From Ruminococcus flavefaciens (GTDB lineage Bacteria; Bacillota; Clostridia; Oscillospirales; Ruminococcaceae): a DNA stretch of 64,000 nucleotides. The position numbers were made by a program, and so were the translations under genes. The DNA lies in NCBI RefSeq assembly GCF_900116855.1, contig NZ_UETD01000014.1, positions 1 through 64,000 of the forward strand, written 5' to 3'. The notes beneath the pieces were generated by a model. The model saw only the letters and a list, made by a program, of their open reading frames with translations. It searched no databases and was not told the origin of the DNA. Shown here piece after piece: positions 59,613 through 64,000 of this stretch. Within the stretch, counting starts at the first letter, position 1. Every line of letters begins with the position of its first letter.

Positions 59613-59762
59613 TTAAGCCGTTAGCCCATAGCCATTAGCCGTTAGCCTGATGTAGGGGCGGCGTTCCGCCGCCCGATAATAAAGCGGCGAAGCCGCTTCC
59701 TGATGGCTAAAAGCTAAAGGCTAAGGGCTTCGGAATTTAACACCTGCGGTGTTAAATTCCGA
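59613..59762. repeat. Dispersed intergenic repeat, copy C (self-inverted)
   Basis: TTAGCC units on the left (about 59617-59650) and GGCTAA units on the right (about 59704-59727) flank GGGGCGGCGTTCCGCCGCCC and GATAATAAAGCGGCGAAGCC. The right core matches copies A and B. It ends in TTTAACACC-TGC-GGTGTTAAA. The whole segment can fold on itself. No gene is supported. Confidence 0.85.
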
Positions 59763-59865
59763 TTTGTATTAGTAACAATTATTGCACAGCATTAAAAAGA
59801 AGTCAGCTGAGGTCTTCTTTTTGTTACAATATTTTTACAATTGATTTAAGATTTGCCGTTTTCGG

Positions 59866-59894
59866 TTGAAGTTGTGCCTGCCCGGTGCTATAAT
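59866..59894 (+). promoter_or_regulatory. Promoter of the paralogous secreted protein pair
   Basis: TTGAAG at 59866-59871, 17-bp spacer ending CGGTGC, TATAAT at 59889-59894. Confidence 0.82.
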
Positions 59895-59922
59895 AAGAAA
59901 AACAGATAAGAGGTGCAGCATT

Positions 59923-60651
59923 ATGAAAAAACACATCAAAACAATGGTCGCAGTCATATTCACAGTAATGACCTGCCTTTTCGGCGGCATGAACGCATTT
60001 GCGTGGGTAGCCGCAGACGGTATTATAGCTGTCCGCTATACAGACGCTCCCGAGGGAACGGTATTTGTTGATATACTGCTCCCGAAAACCGAAGATGACA
60101 AATACGCTTCCGCAGACGGTAAGCCCTCCGCAGCGATCATACTTCACGGAGAGGATGAAAACGGCGAGCGTACAGAAGAAACTCTGACTCTTCCGGAGGA
60201 CTGCGAGCTTGTAAAGTATGATGACGGCTATACCAGCTGCCTTTTCGGCAGGGACATTGCCACAGAGTACAGGGTGAACAGCTTCAGGATGGATATAGTA
60301 CTGGACGAGCAGAAGCTGATAAACACAGACGTTTCCAATTACTACGGCAGCCTGAAGTTGGCGTACTGCGACGAAAAGGGCAATGTACTTGCGGTCACAG
60401 AGCCTGTGGAGACAGAGCATAACGATAAACCTGCGAATTTCTATGTCAATGCGAACGGAACAAGTCTTGAGTGCAAGCTTGATAATGGTATAGATGTCGG
60501 AAAAGGATTGACTGCCTTTGTATTTGGTACCGTGATCGTTGTATGTATAATAGCAGTTCTTGGTGGTGCAGTTATAGCAGCAATTGTTGTAGTTGTGGTG
60601 ATACTTATTTTAAGACACAATAAAAAGAAAAATCAGCAGTACAGACAGTAA
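59923..60651 (+). CDS. Secreted, C-terminally anchored protein of unknown function
   Basis: A 242-residue protein with a signal peptide (MKKHIKTMVAVIFTVMTCLF..., cut near NAFA). An outer domain of about 170 residues starts with RYTDAPEGTVFVDILLPKTEDDKY. A C-terminal membrane helix (about 205-233) and a short basic tail follow. It is clearly paralogous to the next gene (shared DAPEGT.FVD, YDDGYTSC, YYG..K.AYC.EKG). The ATG follows AGAGGTG. Family and function were not recognised. Confidence 0.8.
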   Translation: MKKHIKTMVAVIFTVMTCLFGGMNAFAWVAADGIIAVRYTDAPEGTVFVDILLPKTEDDKYASADGKPSAAIILHGEDENGERTEETLTLPEDCELVKYDDGYTSCLFGRDIATEYRVNSFRMDIVLDEQKLINTDVSNYYGSLKLAYCDEKGNVLAVTEPVETEHNDKPANFYVNANGTSLECKLDNGIDVGKGLTAFVFGTVIVVCIIAVLGGAVIAAIVVVVVILILRHNKKKNQQYRQ

Positions 60652-60671
60652 TGCGCGTGATGGGGGATATT

Positions 60672-61394
60672 ATGAAAAAGCATATCAAGGCTGCCATAGC
60701 AGTCGTATTTACGGTAATGACCTGCATTTTCGGCGGCATGAGCGCCTTTGCGATGGGACTTGGAACAGCCGTATGGAGTATAGAGATAGAGTACGGGAAC
60801 GCTCCCGAGGGAACAGCTTTCGTTGACCTGCTCTTCCCGAAGAAGACTGACGATAAATACTATCCCGACCCGACCACAAATGAAAATGACGAGAAGTACA
60901 GCGTATGCCGCAATGTCTATGCAGACTATATCGGCAGGGGAAACAGCGATCCCATTGCCCTCGATGACAGCTGCGGACTTGCGGTCTACGATGACGGCTA
61001 TACAAGCTGTATGCTGAAAAGGTATTTCGTGAAGTACAACCATGCCGAAAAGGATAAGTGCTCGCTGGAGTTCGGTGTGCCAAGCAATGTCCAAAATCAG
61101 GAGGTCTTTGAGTATTACGGCAGATTTAAGGTAGCCTACTGTAACGAAAAGGGCGAGGTCCTCGGAGTCACCGAGCCTGTGAAGGTGAAGCACGTCAGCA
61201 CGACCTGCCTCTATAAAGTAAAGGCAAGCGGCAACAAGGCAGAATATACCGTAGACAGGGACGGCTCCGTATTTATTCAATTGTTCGTAATGGCGCTGAT
61301 ATTTGGCGTCCCTGTAGTGATAGCCCTCGTTATCGGGCTTATAATATACCTCTGCACAAGGAAGAAAAATGGCAAGCAGTCTGTGAAACGATAA
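60672..61394 (+). CDS. Secreted, C-terminally anchored protein, paralogue
   Basis: A 240-residue protein with signal MKKHIKAAIAVVFTVMTCIF..., outer domain (YGNAPEGTAFVDLLFPKKTDDKY, YDDGYTSCMLKRYF, YYGRFKVAYCNEKGEVLGVTEPV) and a C-terminal membrane helix (about 205-228) before a Lys/Arg tail. It lies 20 nt after its paralogue and is cotranscribed with it. The start at 60672 follows GGGGG; an in-frame ATG at 60651 overlaps the previous stop and is less likely. Function unknown. Confidence 0.8.
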   Translation: MKKHIKAAIAVVFTVMTCIFGGMSAFAMGLGTAVWSIEIEYGNAPEGTAFVDLLFPKKTDDKYYPDPTTNENDEKYSVCRNVYADYIGRGNSDPIALDDSCGLAVYDDGYTSCMLKRYFVKYNHAEKDKCSLEFGVPSNVQNQEVFEYYGRFKVAYCNEKGEVLGVTEPVKVKHVSTTCLYKVKASGNKAEYTVDRDGSVFIQLFVMALIFGVPVVIALVIGLIIYLCTRKKNGKQSVKR

Positions 61395-61438
61395 AAAACA
61401 AGCCCCTGAGCGTTCAGACAAGCGCTCAGGGGAATTTT

Positions 61439-61440
<2 letters not shown>
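61393..61440. terminator. Bidirectional terminator before guaB
   Basis: AAAAAACAAGCCCCTGAGCG pairs with CGCTCAGGGG and is followed by AATTTTTT. It closes the + strand pair and the - strand guaB. Confidence 0.88.
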
Positions 61441-62944
<1,504 letters not shown>

Positions 62945-62946
62945 CT

Positions 62947-62975
62947 ATGATACTATTTTTGACGGCTTCTGTCAA
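62947..62975 (-). promoter_or_regulatory. Promoter of guaB
   Basis: Minus strand TTGACA (62975-62970), 17-bp spacer, TATCAT (62952-62947), 36 bp before the start. No purine riboswitch fits in this short leader. Confidence 0.8.
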
Positions 62976-63070
62976 TAGTTTGGGGAGCGGAGACGGCATA
63001 GAAATTTTTAGTTCAAAAAAGGTCGGGTTTTGGCGAAAAAAGCAATTTGTTATAGTAAAGTAACTCAGTG

Positions 63071-64000
63071 TTAAAGCGACCTTGCGGAAAGTGAAGCGTA
63101 TTTCGCCAGAATAGCCGAAGCGTCCACCGCATCAACTTTGCCGTCGCCGTTGAAGTCGGCAGCGATATTCTGCTCGGCTGTAAAAGTGCCTTTCTTGTTT
63201 GATGAGAGCCGTGCGTACTCTGCCAGCACCGTGGAAGCGTCCACGGCATCGATGAAGCCGTCGCCGTTGACATCTCCTCTTGGGGCCTTTCCCACCTCGA
63301 AGGCGAGTCCCGAGTCCGAGGCATATTTCTCAGCAGCAGAGCCCTTTTCGCCCCTTATGATGAAGCCCGAGATGTTCTCGGAGGAGCTGCTTCTTGCGTC
63401 GTATCTTCTGCCGAGAGCCTCCCTTCCTATGGTCTTTACAGAGTCGGTGACGTAGATCCCGCTGATATCCGAGCAGCTGTAAAAGGCTTCGCTGCCTATG
63501 GAAGTGACGGTGTCGGGGATATCCGCGGTTTTCAGCGAGGTGCAGGAGTGGAAGCAGTTTTCGGGTATGGTTTTCACGCCCTTGCCCACGGTGACGCTCT
63601 CAAGCTCGCTGCAGCTCATGAAGCAGCCCTTTCCCAGAGTTGTCACCGAGTCGGGGATATCTACGGATTTCAGCGAAAGGCAGCCCGAGAAAGCGTGGTC
63701 GTCGATAGTTTTTACACTGTCGGGAAGTGCTGCGGAAACAATGTCAGCCTTGCCGAAGAATGCTCCCTTTCGGATAGTCTTGGTGTTCTTGTTTATGACG
63801 GCTTCGGAGCTTCCTGCGTAGAGGAGCAGAGTGTCGCCGTTTTCGTAGAGACAGCCGTCGATATTGCTGTATGTGGCGTTGTTCTTGTTGACGTCGATAT
63901 AGGCGAGTGCAGGGCAGGCTGTAAAGGCGTAATCGCCGATCTCAGCCACGCCGCTGCCGATGGTGATGGTGCTGAGGGAAGGACAGGCGCTGAATGCTCT
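63071..64000 (-). CDS. LRR (BspA-type) protein with C-terminal dockerin, 5' end outside window
   Basis: The minus-strand frame stays open to the window edge and its first visible residues (AFSACPSLSTITIGSG) are already repeat sequence, so the gene is incomplete. The visible 309 residues hold LRR_5 repeats (about 1-220) with DGCLYENGDTLLLYAGSS as a non-repeat insert. A dockerin of about 70 residues with two intact calcium loops (GDVNGDGFIDAVDASTVLAEYA and DFNGDGKVDAVDASAILAKYA) follows. This dockerin differs from that of the four enzymes, so it probably docks to another cohesin. A surface-binding role is inferred. Confidence 0.88.
   Translation of the reverse strand, partial: RAFSACPSLSTITIGSGVAEIGDYAFTACPALAYIDVNKNNATYSNIDGCLYENGDTLLLYAGSSEAVINKNTKTIRKGAFFGKADIVSAALPDSVKTIDDHAFSGCLSLKSVDIPDSVTTLGKGCFMSCSELESVTVGKGVKTIPENCFHSCTSLKTADIPDTVTSIGSEAFYSCSDISGIYVTDSVKTIGREALGRRYDARSSSSENISGFIIRGEKGSAAEKYASDSGLAFEVGKAPRGDVNGDGFIDAVDASTVLAEYARLSSNKKGTFTAEQNIAADFNGDGKVDAVDASAILAKYASLSARSL

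Overview
The window reads as chromosomal DNA from a cellulolytic Ruminococcus-like member of the Clostridia (Oscillospiraceae). The evidence is four secreted glycoside hydrolases (GH10, GH5, GH9, GH9), each with a Thr-rich linker and a closely similar C-terminal dockerin. Low-GC Gram-positive hallmarks agree: strong GGAGG ribosome sites, frequent TTG starts, sigma-A promoters with 17-bp spacers, an L13 leader before rplM-rpsI, CarD, SecG-RNase R and ChW repeats. No cohesin or scaffoldin gene is present, so the species is not decided here.

Layout. 1-350: end of an rRNA operon (23S 3' end, 5S). 0.4-4.3 kb: a GT-C membrane glycosyltransferase and a GH10 xylanase, convergent. 4.6-6.7 kb: rplM-rpsI, a tandemly triplicated terminator segment and a ChW-repeat secreted protein. 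6.7-11.3 kb: an ECF sigma factor with a membrane partner, a 320-bp palindromic element, a phage-lysozyme-like secreted hydrolase and a small membrane protein. 11.3-15.6 kb: proS, then rnhA-nifS-(EF-Tu domain II-like protein)-nifU. 15.7-24 kb (minus): a small unknown protein, two translationally coupled leucine-rich-repeat membrane proteins with acidic tails, and a cpsB-capD-fliB-like surface polysaccharide group. 24.3-27.4 kb (minus): GH5 cellulase and CarD. 27.6-28.9 kb: an MFS efflux gene behind a short leader ORF and a terminator that holds its own Shine-Dalgarno. 29-38.4 kb: YfhO-type GT-C protein, glmM, a Wzz-like protein and a Na/Pi-PhoU transporter. 38.6-42 kb (minus): lipoprotein, rnr, secG. 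42.1-49.3 kb (minus): two tandem GH9 cellulases and a solute-binding lipoprotein. 49.6-52.5 kb: VanY-like carboxypeptidase, rsmE, a small acidic protein and tRNAs Pro, Thr and Tyr. 52.7-57 kb: four two-TM (YcxB-like) genes, a MITE-like element and typA. 57-61.4 kb: three lipoproteins, a 44-residue secreted peptide and two paralogous secreted/anchored proteins. 61.4-64 kb (minus): guaB and an incomplete LRR protein ending in a second, different dockerin type.

The genes fit a fibre-degrading gut or rumen anaerobe: secreted dockerin enzymes attack xylan and cellulose, envelope genes (CpsB, CapD, GlmM, YfhO, Wzz-like, lysozyme, VanY) build and trim the wall and its glycans, and housekeeping genes lie between. 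The most notable signals are the leader-peptide attenuator on the MFS gene, the EF-Tu domain II-like protein between nifS and nifU, an ECF sigma/membrane partner whose putative own promoter resembles one in front of a GH9 gene, a shared acidic helical tail in otherwise unrelated envelope proteins, and several structured intergenic repeats.
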